Assembly: GCA_000818945.1 (NCBI GenBank)
Contig: KN805403.1
Span: forward strand, 106,145 to 170,144
Length of the DNA: 64,000 nt
From: Schizochytrium sp. CCTCC M209059
Taxonomy: Eukaryota; Sar; Bigyra; Thraustochytrida; Thraustochytriidae
Direction of reading: 5' to 3'
The position numbers were made by a program, and so were the translations under genes. This document shows positions 53,308 to 62,971 of the stretch, piece after piece. The notes beneath the pieces were generated by a model, which saw only the letters and a list, made by a program, of their open reading frames with translations, was not told where the DNA came from and searched no databases. Numbering within the stretch: position 1 is the stretch's first letter; the number at the start of each line of letters is the position of its first letter.

Positions 53308-56112
53308 TTATTCAGAGTTGACGGCGCGGATGGCCTCGTTGAGACGATCGACGGCACGCGGCGTGTGGTAGGGGCCAAAGCCGACGCGGACAAAGTTTTT
53401 GCGGAGGTCGATGTCAATGTTGTGGTTCTCGCTGAGCTGGGCAACAACCTTGGCGGCCACCTCGGCATTGTCCTGACGGAAGACGAGCGTGTGACTCTGC
53501 GTGGCCGGGTCATTGGCGATGCTAACGAGACGAGCCTTGGAGAAGGGCTTGTCGGCGGCTTCCTCAGAAGCGACGCCGTCCTTGAGGAAGGACGCTTGGG
53601 CCTTGAGAACGGCATCATGCATGAAGGTAACGGTGATGCGCTGCTCGCGCCACATGCGCATGACATGGACAAAGACGACGAGGCAAGGCAAGAAGGAAGG
53701 GGTACCACCGAGGAGAGAGAATCCCTCGCAAAAGTTGGCCTCGGAGCCCATCTTGATGCCGTCGCTGCCGTTGCCGAGGACCGAGGGGTCCGCGAGCCAG
53801 CCAGTGAAGAGTGGGCGCGGGACGCTGCGCTTGGGCGGGAGGGTAATGAAGCAGGCATTGGAGGAGGATCCGACGTGCTTGAGCATGCCGGCAACGTAGT
53901 GGAAGCGGGTCGTTTCAGCGCCGCTAAGGTCCGTGGGCAGGGCACCAAAGCCGTGGTAGCCGTCAACAATGACGAGCGAGTCCTTGTTGGCCGGCGACTT
54001 GTCGAGCGCGGCGGCGGCACGGTGCGAAAAGGCAGCGACATTCGGGAGGAGCGTCTGCTGCTGCAGGTAGGTGCACTGCGAGACGTAGACGAGATCAACG
54101 ACCGAAGTGGCCTCGATGGTCTCGATGATGCGCGCCTCGAGCGTGTCGCGGGGCTCAATGGGGACGGTGATGACCTTGAAGTGCTCCTCGCCGAGCTCGC
54201 GCATGCGGTTCATTTGGCGGGTCATGGAGTAGAACTCGTTGTCCGTGGTGATGACGACCTCGGGGCGCTTTTCGAGGAGAGCCTTTTCGAGGCGCTGCGA
54301 GAGCAGGCGGGAGACGACCTCGTGGGAGTTGTGGCCGAACTCGATCGGGTGCGAGCTCTCGAGGTGCAGAATCTCGCGAACAAAGGTGCTGGCCTCCGGC
54401 ATGATCTGGCCAAAGAGGATGTCCCAGCAGTGGTTGCCCTCGACATGGTAAAGTCGGTAGAGCTCCTTGAGGCCCGCGTAGAGAGCGCGAGGCGGGATGT
54501 CGCCCCAGGCGTGGTCAAGGAAGGCAAGTTTGCGATCCTCCGAGGTGCCAAAGCTGCGGGGCACGCCGGTCGTGCTGTAGAGCGCTCCGAGACGATCATC
54601 GACAACGACGGAGGTTTCGCTGTCGCTGGCCGGGTTGGGCGAAGAGGTACGCGACGGCGAGGAGCCGCGGTTCTCCTCGATGGCGTACATGATGCGGCCC
54701 TTGAGGTGTGCCAGGCGCTCGTCGGTGATCCGGCCAAGCTCGGAGCGTGCGTGGTCGAGCACAGGGAAGACGGGCTTTTCAAAGGTCTTCTTCAGAGCCA
54801 TGACGCTCATCTTCATGGTGCCCTTGGCGGCGCTGCCGATGACGTTGGTCGCGAGGATAAAGTGCTTTTGATAAAAGCCGCCAATGAGCGCAGACTCGAC
54901 GATCTCGAGGGACTTGATGTATTCATAAATAGCGGGCTGACGCTCGGGATGAGCGTAGAGCTCGAGAAGGGCATTTTGCACGTTTTCGTCTTCCTGTACG
55001 TTCTCCGAGTCGACGGCCGTTGCGTCGACGAGGCGGTCCAAGACGGGCTGCATGAGCTCTTCGACGCGCTTGCGGAACTGCTTGACCTGCGTGCTGCCGG
55101 CGCCAGAGGTGCCCTCGATCTCCACCTTGAGCTCGAGGTAGTCGCGGAGGACCATGCTGGTGAGCATCATGACATGGGCGCCGAGGTACTCAAAGGTAGA
55201 GGCGGCGACGCGCACGCAGGCTGCGGCGTTGCAAAAGTGGCCATTGCGCTTGATGTGGTTCTGGGCGGAGCTAATGCGGTCCAGGAGCACAAATGCCCAG
55301 CACTCGGTGCCGAGGTGAATGGCACGAAAGAAGAAGTCCTCCTTGTGCTGGTACTCTTGGTCGGTGAGCAGGCTTGCGACGTGCGCGGAGCGGACCATTT
55401 CCTCGTACGCGAGGTACTTGCGGCCGTAGGGCACGGCATAAGGCGACAGACCGACAAGCTCGCGCAGCGCAGAGAGCTGTTCCTCGACACCAACGCCGAC
55501 GGACCAGTCGCCGAAGCAGGTCGTGAAGGCGCCGGTGATGTTGCGGACGATCTTACGCAGAGACTGGGCCTCGTGCGCGTCCTGGTCTCCGTCCTTCTTG
55601 ACCCGCTCAACGGCTTCAATGACGAGCTTGAGAGCGGAGGACTGGCGCGAGCGGTCGATGTTGGTGTCGGCGGCGGTGGGTGGGCCGTCCTCGATGGGGA
55701 AACGTTGCAAGAGGGATCCGATGGGCTGCGGCGGGGCGTCGGTTTCCAGGCGCTCCTCCTCGAGCTCGCCGTCGATGACCTCGGCAAGGAGCTGGAACTG
55801 ACGCTCAATATCGGCAGCGATCATTTCGATGCGTGGCCGCTTGACGACATACGGTCGGTCATCGTTGATGAAGTGCGCGAGGAGCACGAGGGCGAGCTCC
55901 ACGCCCTGCATACCGGCAGTGAAACAGGGCTCGAGGCGCGCATTCTTGGTCAGGGGCGCGTTCCAGCTGTCCCTGAGGCCGTGCAGGAACACATAGTCTT
56001 CGTACAGGTCGCGGATGCGTGCCTCGCGCTTGGCCTTGGTCGCCGCCACCTTGGCCTTGACCTCCTCCTTGCTCTTCACCGCCGGCTGCTGCTGCTGCTG
56101 CTGCTGCTCCAT
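53308..56112 (-). CDS. Fusion of tryptophan-2,3-dioxygenase-like domain and kynureninase-like class-V PLP enzyme
   Basis: 934 residues, one exon. The N-terminus (1-35) is Gln/Lys/Ala-rich. The TDO-like domain runs about 230-445: YLAYEEMV, then H256 (YQHKEDFFFRAIH) in the place of the TDO distal His, CWAFVLLDRI, TSGAGSTQVKQFRKR in place of the SGFQS.QFR block, and H417 (FYQKHFILATNVIGS) aligned with the heme-ligating His of TDO. A Ser/Pro linker (480-500) follows. The PLP domain runs about 510-934: HNSHEVVSRLL, D717 and H720 (VIVDGYHGFGALPTDL), candidate Schiff-base K745 (AGMLKHVGSS) and R909 (VRVGFGPYHTPRAVDRL). This matches fold-type I class V, with kynureninase the nearest role. TDO and kynureninase act in the same tryptophan catabolic route. 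An antisense frame of 976 codons is a codon-bias shadow. Confidence 0.75.
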   Translation of the reverse strand: MEQQQQQQQPAVKSKEEVKAKVAATKAKREARIRDLYEDYVFLHGLRDSWNAPLTKNARLEPCFTAGMQGVELALVLLAHFINDDRPYVVKRPRIEMIAADIERQFQLLAEVIDGELEEERLETDAPPQPIGSLLQRFPIEDGPPTAADTNIDRSRQSSALKLVIEAVERVKKDGDQDAHEAQSLRKIVRNITGAFTTCFGDWSVGVGVEEQLSALRELVGLSPYAVPYGRKYLAYEEMVRSAHVASLLTDQEYQHKEDFFFRAIHLGTECWAFVLLDRISSAQNHIKRNGHFCNAAACVRVAASTFEYLGAHVMMLTSMVLRDYLELKVEIEGTSGAGSTQVKQFRKRVEELMQPVLDRLVDATAVDSENVQEDENVQNALLELYAHPERQPAIYEYIKSLEIVESALIGGFYQKHFILATNVIGSAAKGTMKMSVMALKKTFEKPVFPVLDHARSELGRITDERLAHLKGRIMYAIEENRGSSPSRTSSPNPASDSETSVVVDDRLGALYSTTGVPRSFGTSEDRKLAFLDHAWGDIPPRALYAGLKELYRLYHVEGNHCWDILFGQIMPEASTFVREILHLESSHPIEFGHNSHEVVSRLLSQRLEKALLEKRPEVVITTDNEFYSMTRQMNRMRELGEEHFKVITVPIEPRDTLEARIIETIEATSVVDLVYVSQCTYLQQQTLLPNVAAFSHRAAAALDKSPANKDSLVIVDGYHGFGALPTDLSGAETTRFHYVAGMLKHVGSSSNACFITLPPKRSVPRPLFTGWLADPSVLGNGSDGIKMGSEANFCEGFSLLGGTPSFLPCLVVFVHVMRMWREQRITVTFMHDAVLKAQASFLKDGVASEEAADKPFSKARLVSIANDPATQSHTLVFRQDNAEVAAKVVAQLSENHNIDIDLRKNFVRVGFGPYHTPRAVDRLNEAIRAVNSE

Positions 56113-56343
56113 CTTTGCGCGTTGCGTGTCTTTGTTTGTTTCGCGTTCGCTATGCTTTTGCTTTTGCTTTTGGGTTTTGGGTTTGCTTTCGCCTCGTCGC
56201 GGGTTTGTTTGCCGCGCGCCTCGGGCTGTGCTGCTTGCGCCCAGGCCTGCGCTCGCGCGCAGGCCTGCTCACCCTTCCTACTAGGACCACTCTAGTAGTA
56301 AAGGTGAGCGGGCGAGTGCGTCCTTCGCTTCGCGTCCATTCCC

Positions 56344-56345
56344 GG

Positions 56346-56428
<83 letters not shown>
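56344..56428. repeat. (CAGG)n microsatellite, about 21 units
   Basis: 85 bases of uninterrupted GGCA/CAGG tetramer. It is the longest pure microsatellite in the window, about 230 bases upstream of the TDO-PLP start. Confidence 0.95.
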
Positions 56429-56832
56429 TCTGAGGCAGGCAGCCAGTCTGGGGCGGCGAAGAAAGGTCCCGCGCGACTCCATCTTGCCATGCCTGGGACC
56501 GTCCGGCACAAATGCGCCGCCGAGGCGGAGCTGCAGCTTCCGCTGTGGGGGCCGTCTGGGTCCAATCGAGTCTTGGCCGGAAGAGACGAGACGAGACGCA
56601 GACGACTTGAAGCAGCTCATGTCAGCAGCAGCAGTGAGTGGCAACTGGCTAGGCAGACTCGCACGAAAACGCCAAGTCATCGCGCCCTGCCGCTCTCGCG
56701 CCCTGCCGCCCTCGCGCCTGTCGGCGAGCGGTGGCGGCGAGCGGTGGCGGCTGGCGGCGGTGAAAACGGCTAGCGGCCAACTGCAAGCAGCAGCAGGAAG
56801 CAGCGGCTGGGGCAGGAAGAAGCGAAATACTC

Positions 56833-57483
56833 ATGGTTGGCGATGACCGCCACAAGACAAGCCCCAAAGCCGCGCGCGAGAAGCGTGTGCAGCGCGACGC
56901 CAAGCGCGCGAAGATTGCCGCCGCGACTCGCCGCGACGCGACGCGACGTGACCTCGGGCGTAGAGCTCGCGTTGGCTGCTTGCCCGGTTTACGCAGCCGC
57001 CAGGCCGGCTGCTGCGACGACGCGAGGCGATGGGTTGTGGACGGATGGATGGATGGATGGATGGATGAAGAGGACGAAGAGGATGAAGAGGATGAATGGG
57101 CGGTGCCAGCTCTGCGGAGAAGGTGCAGTTGCCGGGGACAGGCTAGCGTTCAGAGCGAAGAAGTTGTGCTAAGACGCGGCAAGCGCGCGAAGATTGCGGC
57201 GCGGCGTCCGGGAGTGGCAGTCGCGCCGCGTGGCGGTGGACCCGCGGAGCTCGTGGAACTTGTGCTGGAGGGGGCGAAGCGCGCGAAGATTGGGCGCGCC
57301 GAGGACGCACACGTGGAGGTGGAAGCGCGCGAGCTCCCATGCTTGGCGACCCGCGCCACAAGGGAGAAGCCCAAGGTGCGAGGTGTTGTCGTGGCAGCAC
57401 ATGCAGCTACTTCTCGGAAGATCAAGCAGCGCCACGAGATCCCATGCTTGGCCACGCGCGGCACAAGTGGGACAAAAAGGTAG
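56833..57483 (+). CDS. Doubtful basic ORF containing repeated motifs
   Basis: A 216-codon frame, Arg/Ala/Lys-rich. KRAKI occurs three times, from identical 16-mers AAGCGCGCGAAGATTG at 56902, 57181 and 57277. A second motif, (M/V)(L/V)G(D/H)xxRHKxxKK, is readable at 56833 (MVGDDRHKTSPK), 57339 (MLGDPRHK), 57444 (MLGHARHKWDKK) and about 57679 (VLGDGTHRGNKKR), but in three different frames. Either this is a multi-exon gene whose exons carry one motif each, or a non-coding repeat. No family recognised. Confidence 0.25.
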   Translation: MVGDDRHKTSPKAAREKRVQRDAKRAKIAAATRRDATRRDLGRRARVGCLPGLRSRQAGCCDDARRWVVDGWMDGWMDEEDEEDEEDEWAVPALRRRCSCRGQASVQSEEVVLRRGKRAKIAARRPGVAVAPRGGGPAELVELVLEGAKRAKIGRAEDAHVEVEARELPCLATRATREKPKVRGVVVAAHAATSRKIKQRHEIPCLATRGTSGTKR

Positions 57484-58178
57484 AATGTCGCTGCTCGTAC
57501 CCCCGGCGGCTGCGGCCCAAACCAAGCAGCGAAAGCGACCTTTAACGATTTCTGGCCTGGTTGTTCACGACGATGATCCGGCGCTCCGTGTGCACCTTCC
57601 TTCGCCGCTCTGGGTAATCAACGCAGCAGCAGAAGCGGGATCCGTCACGCACGGCACAAAGGGGGACGGACACGCCGTACTGGGTGACGGTACTCATCGC
57701 GGAAACAAGAAGAGGTCTCGGGCCACTGGCAAAAGGTCAGCGACCATGCCGATTGGCCGGGAGGGCCGGGAGACCAGGTAAACAACACGTGTCAAACGTT
57801 ACCTACCCAAGTTACGCTCTACCACGTGAGAAGGACGTATCTGCTCGTGCTCGCAACAAAACCAAATGACAAAGTAGACTCAAACGACCTGACTACTCCC
57901 CTATTAGAATGACTGAGAACCTGTTTGTGTGAGATTCTTCGAGTCGAAAAATATTGGTCGTTCATTTATTATGCTTCAAATTAGGATCGAAACGAATATG
58001 CAAAGAAGCTCATGACGCAGATGCGCAAAGAAAGCTGAAGTGATAGGCCTAGCTAACCTAAGTCTACGCCATCCAAGTCGCAAGTATGGTTGGCTCCGGT
58101 TTTCTTTTGGTCTTAAAGTGGTTCTAATCGGGGTATGCGACTCGGATTTAAATCATGACCAGAATCCAGATGGATGTC

Positions 58179-58590
58179 TCAGGCACAGGCAACAACGGCG
58201 TCTTTGGCGTTCTCGTCGGCCTCGGTGTTGGCCGCGCGACGGCGGCGACGGATGACGACAGCGACAAGCACGGAGACGGCCCTAAATGCACCAGCCACAG
58301 GACCCGCAATCAGCGCCAGCGGCACAGCCGACGATTCGCTGAGGTTGCTCACCTGGAGCATCGCAAACTTGCTCACGACCTAAAGAGATCGCGTCGAGTC
58401 CGACTCAAGCGCACGCCGCTCCCCAGCCGAGGACGTCCAGGACGGTATCGAGCACGTGTCGATCACAGCCGTCGCCGTGATCTCCATGGTCGACGTCGTC
58501 TCGGTAAACTCGCCAGAGACCCACTCGTTGGGCGTATAGATGAAGCGGTCCACGTTGCGCATCGAAATGCTTTGGCACCCTTGATGGCTC
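58179..58590 (-). pseudogene. Inverted 3' fragment of an LRR-transmembrane family gene
   Basis: On the minus strand, SSAVPLALIAGPVAGAF and the VSVLVAVVIRRRRRAAN segment after it form a TM helix plus basic stop-transfer and short tail, ending at 58179. It is closely related to the + strand tails at 59555-59710 and 62972-63127. Upstream in the same frame is a soluble segment (FIYTPNEWVSGEF...), interrupted by one TAG at 58380-58382 that sits in a CTCTTTAG splice-acceptor-like context. No LRR exons precede it; it is cut off where the + strand copy begins at about 58590. Treated as a gene fragment in opposite orientation. Confidence 0.6.
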
Positions 58591-58597
58591 TTACCAG

Positions 58598-59710
58598 GTC
58601 CTCGCAGCCCAATCTGCTCACGTCTCTCTCCGAGAGCATTTCCGGGCTTTTTGAGCTTACTCACCTGTAAGTCGGATGATCTCATCAAATAGTTGACGAG
58701 ACCTATGAGAGTTGCCACGAACATCCGCTTTCTCCAAAACCTATACTGCAGATCTGTATATCAACGACAACCTCATTGAAGTGCCCTCTTCGATCGGGGC
58801 TTTGATCAAGCTGGGTGACGTGTACGTGAAACGTTTGAGGGACTTTTTTCCTCATGAGTTGCCAAGGGAGATATCGCATACACTCTAACGCGAACAAACC
58901 GTTGGAACGGAAGTAACATTTTGTTTCTTCTTAAAGATACATGCATGACAGCCCTCTTACCTCCCTTCTCGATAGTCTGTCCGCACTTACACAGCTCAGG
59001 CTCCTGTACTTTAAACACACTCGCTCATTGGAATCAGTGATCGAATGCACTCACAATCGATCGAACAGGAACATCGCCGACACAGATCTTACGGAGCTTC
59101 CTCAAGCGCTCGGTAGCATGACAAGTCTGACCTACTTGTAAGCCCTTCGCGAGATATAAGCGGTTCAGGAAAGCTCACATGATCCCTATGCGCAGGCTTC
59201 TTGAGAACATTCCTCTCTGCGGACCACAGCCAGTTCTTCCTATCTCACTCATCGGAACAAGTAGGCCTTGTGAAGGGGAACAGGAATGTTCCCTTCGTAT
59301 ACAGGGGACGATTCGTCGGCTACGCTGGGGCGTATCTTGGGTTCTCTGGCTGGTGCGTTTGTGACCGTCTCCGTGTTTGTCGCTGTCATTCTTCGCCGCC
59401 GTCGTCGTCGTGCGACCAAGGCAAAGCCCAACGCAGTCCCCAACGCAGTCCATTGCGCAGTCCCCTACACACCAGACGCAGTCCCCACCGCGGTTTCCTA
59501 CGACCGAGCTGGCAGCGATAAACGAGTGCCACCAATGCGATACCGACGAGTCGTCCGTCGGCTTCGCCGCTGGCGCTCATTGTGGGTCCTCTGGCTGGTG
59601 CATTTGTGGCCGTCTCCGTGCTTGCCGCCGTCGTCAACCACCGCCGCCCTCGCGCGACCAAGATCGAGGCCAACGAGAATGCCAAAGTCACCGTTGTTGC
59701 CAGAGCCTGA
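58598..59710 (+). pseudogene. 5'-truncated, frameshifted copy of the LRR-transmembrane gene
   Basis: Aligns exon by exon with the intact gene at 61296-62957. LRR exons 58598-58666 (SLSESISGLFELTHL), 58752-58821, 58937-59005 (SPLTSLLDSLSALTQLRLL) and 59069-59137 (DTDLTELPQALGSMTSLTYL) are followed by the terminal exon from about 59196 (PLCGPQPVLP). The second exon is 70 nt instead of 69, a +1 shift that puts a stop in the LRR frame. In the terminal exon the ectodomain frame and the TM frame (LGRILGSLAGAFVTVSVFVA) do not match, a second shift. The signal-peptide exon and first LRRs are missing. A second TM/tail (59555-59710) follows. Confidence 0.75.
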
Positions 59711-61295
59711 GGCATCCAGAGTTCGGGTCATGATCCTATCGCATATATACATCACCGGCATGAATGAGCTCGAAGAGATGATCAATGTTATCAACCAACT
59801 AGTGCAAAAAGAAGCTGCAAGTGAAAGTTCATTTTCACCATTAATTGCATCTCCAAAACCAATCAACATCCAGTTCAAAGCCTAATTCAAGATTCACTCC
59901 AGCTCTGGAGTTCTGGTTTAACCTTGTGCCCAGGAAGGTCAACTCAAAGTCCCCATGACGAGTCCTCTTCTGATTAGGCACTCTTCGCCCAACGCGCCAG
60001 CTCGTGCCGGCCTCTTCGTTATGACATTTTGTCAGCGCATCGCAAGAATGATAGCAAATGACAAGCGAAAATAAGGTCACGTGATGTGCACGCACGGATT
60101 GCGTGACGCCAAGATCATACAAATTGCACTTTGGGGCTGGTATGTTTCTACTAGCTCAAGTGCTGTGGCGAATGTCAGCGCGCGAAAGATACGCATTTCT
60201 TTGAGGCCAGTCAACGATGAAGACCAGCGAGTACCCCCTCATTTAAGATCTGACCTTGGCCATGCGGCCACGATCAGCCTCAAGCTACCTTCTCTGCCAA
60301 AGAATTGTCTCTATGGTCATTATTGAAGGTTGCTTAAAGAAGCTGGCCAATGCTGCATCAGCTTAGAAATAAGGCGTCTCAGTTTCAGCCTCTCACAAGA
60401 CAAACTCGTCGCGTATGTCTTCTCTGGCCTCTATTTTCCACAGATTATGCGCGTGTCTCAACGCAGCAAGCCAGGCCTGCTTGGCCCGAGAGATGGATCA
60501 AGGGCGTATGCTTGCTTGATTGCTTGCCGCTGGTCTGAAGGATGTGCTCATCATCGCTACCGCCATGATAATTTCGACCCTTCGTGGGAAAGAACAAAGT
60601 GCGTACGCTCAACTCGCTGCCGGTCTCGCCCAACGCTCTCGTCAGATCAATGATGCTCTCGCCGAAACGCCTTAGTTAATGCTGTCGCGCTAGCCTCAAC
60701 GACACCCCCACTTTGACCGCTTATCCCCATCGCGCGCAGCAGCAGGAGCAGAAGCAGCTGTCGGCTCCGGGCTAGGCTGGTCTGGTGACCGGAGGCGCGC
60801 GAGCGGCCATCTCGCGGCGACCTTCGCGTCATGCGCGGCCCGGCGCCTGCGCCCGAGCCAAGAACAGCCAGAAACGAGATCTGCACGCGCGTGCAGGCCA
60901 CGAGCCAGCGCGACGCACGTGTCAGCAGCAGCAACAGCAGCTGGCCGTCAGTGCATACTCGCAGTCCGAGATATCCATCCTCCTTGGCCCAGGGAAAAGG
61001 GTAAGTAGTAAGATGATGAGGTGGGCGCACGGCTTCATAATCCCGACGTTACGTCACGAGGGTCCAAGCCTTCATAAAGGGCCCACAGGTGGGTCGGCGG
61101 CCCGTGGCCCAATCTCTACTGATTGAAAGCTACCCATTTATTGACGCCATGTCTTAGAGTCAGAGCCACGCGAGCCGGGATAGACCTGCGAAGAAGAAGG
61201 TACGGCAGCAGAGCCGTAACAGACGCACACCACCCTCCCTGTCGGTCCGGAAGCCAGCAAAACCTCATACTTGGTCCTCTTCGAGCAAGTACGGC
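59711..61295. other. Spacer between LRR-TM copies
   Basis: About 59711-59950 is homologous to 63128-63360 (3' flank of the other copy) and includes a short frame MNELEEMINVINQLV. The remainder to 61295 has small frames (for example 60081-60326) without recognisable features. The last 300-400 bases probably hold the promoter of the intact LRR-TM gene. Confidence 0.5.
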
Positions 61296-62957
61296 ATGGC
61301 CGCGATGATGCTTCGGCATCTACTGCTTCTGGTGGTCCTTCTTTGCGCCTCAGCCTTGACGAGTGGCGCAACTTGCTTCTGCACCCCTTTCGCTTGTTCG
61401 AACTGGTCTACTGATGCTGACTGCGCCGCTCGCGTTGCCGACGGCGAGGACCGCAACACTGACGTCTTCCAGCCTCCCCTTTCCACCTTGACATCGCTCA
61501 CGTCCCTGTAAGATTTCCTTCGTTGCAGAGTGCTGACAAGCTAAACTAATCAATCCTGTCTGTAATCGTAGTGATCTGGGGTCCAATAGGCTGACGGCTA
61601 TCTCTGAATCTGTTGGCCAGTTGACAGATCTTGAGCATCTGTACGTGCATCAAGACCATCGATGCAACGAGACCAATAAGAGATGCCACTAACATTCGCT
61701 TTTGGACAAGATCCTCATTGTAGATATCTCTATCGCAACAATCTCAAGGAATTGCCCTCTTCGATTGGGGCTTTGACCAAGCTGAATCTCTTGTACGTTG
61801 AAACGACCAAAGCTGCACGTGCTTCTCGAGTACCAGAACGATGACCCTTACACTTGAACGCGAGCAAAAACAGATCTTCCTACAGCAACCAGCTCACGTC
61901 CCTCCCCGAGAGCATCTCGGGACTTTCTGAACTTGATTACCTGTAAGTCAGATGATACCATCGAATGTTGGGTGAGACCTAAAAGAGTTGTCCCTAACAT
62001 TCGCGTTTCGAAATTTACCTGATCGCAGATCCCTCTCCCGCAACAACCTCACCGAATTTCCCTCTTCAATAGGGGCTTTGACCAAGCTGAATCTCTTGTA
62101 TGTGAAAGTGGCCAAAGCTGGTCGTTCTCCCAGAATATCAGAAAGATGACTCTTACATTTGAACGCGAGCAAACACAGATCTTTCAATAGCAATCTGCTC
62201 ACGTCGCTTTCCGAGAGTATTTCGGGACTTTCCGAGCTTACTTTCCTGTAGGTTAGATGATGTCATCGAGACGGCGAGGAAGTAACGGATTATACGAGCG
62301 AACCGCTGGAATGGAACTAACACCTCGTTTTATGTTATAGAGACGTGTCTTCCAACCCTCTCACCTCCCTTCCCGAAAGTCTGTCCGCACTCACAAAGCT
62401 CAGGCTCCTGTACGTTCAACGCATCGTCTCGCCAGAATCAGAGTCCAAGCGTACTCACAATTTGCCGAGTAGGGACCTCTCCGACACAGATATTACGAAG
62501 CTTCCTCAAGCGGTCAGAAAGATGACAAGTCTGACTTTGCTGTAAGTCCTTCGCGAGATACCAGCTGTGCAAGAAAGCTTACACGATTCCGATGCGCAGG
62601 TATATTGATGACGTTTCTCTCTGCGGACTACAGCCAGTTTTTTTACCTGACTCCCTCGCCTTCAGGCCATATGCAGGAACAGGGGCATTCGGCGCGTGTG
62701 AGGTTACGTCGCTGGCGCTTATCTTGGGTCCTATCTCTGGTGCGTTTGTGGTCGTCTCCGTGTGTGCCATTGTCGTCATTCGTCGCCGCCGTCGCGCAGC
62801 CAAGACCAAGGCCAACGCAGAACCCAACGCAGTATCCAACGCAGTCCCTTACGCAGTCCCCTACGCACCAGACGCAGCCCCCTCCTCACCAGACGCAGTC
62901 CCCACCGCGGTTCCCTACGGCCAAGCTGACAGCGATAAACGATTGCCACCAATGTGA
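61296..62957 (+). CDS. LRR single-pass transmembrane protein, seven 69-nt LRR exons
   Basis: Exons: 61296-61507, 61572-61640, 61724-61792, 61874-61942, 62029-62097, 62179-62247, 62341-62409, 62473-62541, 62600-62957; all GT-AG, all internal exons exactly 69 nt and phase 2; 350 residues. MAAMMLRHLLLLVVLLCASA is a signal peptide. A Cys-containing cap (CFCTPFACSNWSTDADC) resembles LRR N-terminal caps. Each 69-nt exon gives one 23-residue LRR (NxLTSLPESISxLxxLxxL). After a juxtamembrane segment (SLCGLQPVF), a TM helix (LALILGPISGAFVVVSVCAI) ends in RRRRR. The tail of about 55 residues has NAV/PYA-type repeats. No kinase. Probably a cell-surface recognition or adhesion protein. Confidence 0.82.
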
Positions 62958-62971
62958 TACCGACGAGTGAT

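Larger units (their letters stand above)
56113..58178. other. GC-rich to AT-rich spacer with microsatellite and motif repeats
   Basis: Upstream of the TDO-PLP gene. A CAGG tetramer array (56344-56428) and GAC-rich stretches are followed by a region (56833-57780) of small frames with repeated motifs, listed separately. From about 57790 the sequence is AT-richer with no ORF of note, up to the LRR fragments. Confidence 0.5.

Noticed and set aside
53365..56295. 976-codon + frame
   Set aside because: Exact antisense shadow of the TDO-PLP gene, which has catalytic motifs on the minus strand; the + product is Leu/Val/Gly/Asp-rich without a fold signature.
59249..59443. Minus-strand frames rich in Arg over the + LRR-TM tails
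   Set aside because: Complements of the + strand TM/tail coding sequence; only the 58179-58590 fragment reads as a real TM tail on the minus strand.
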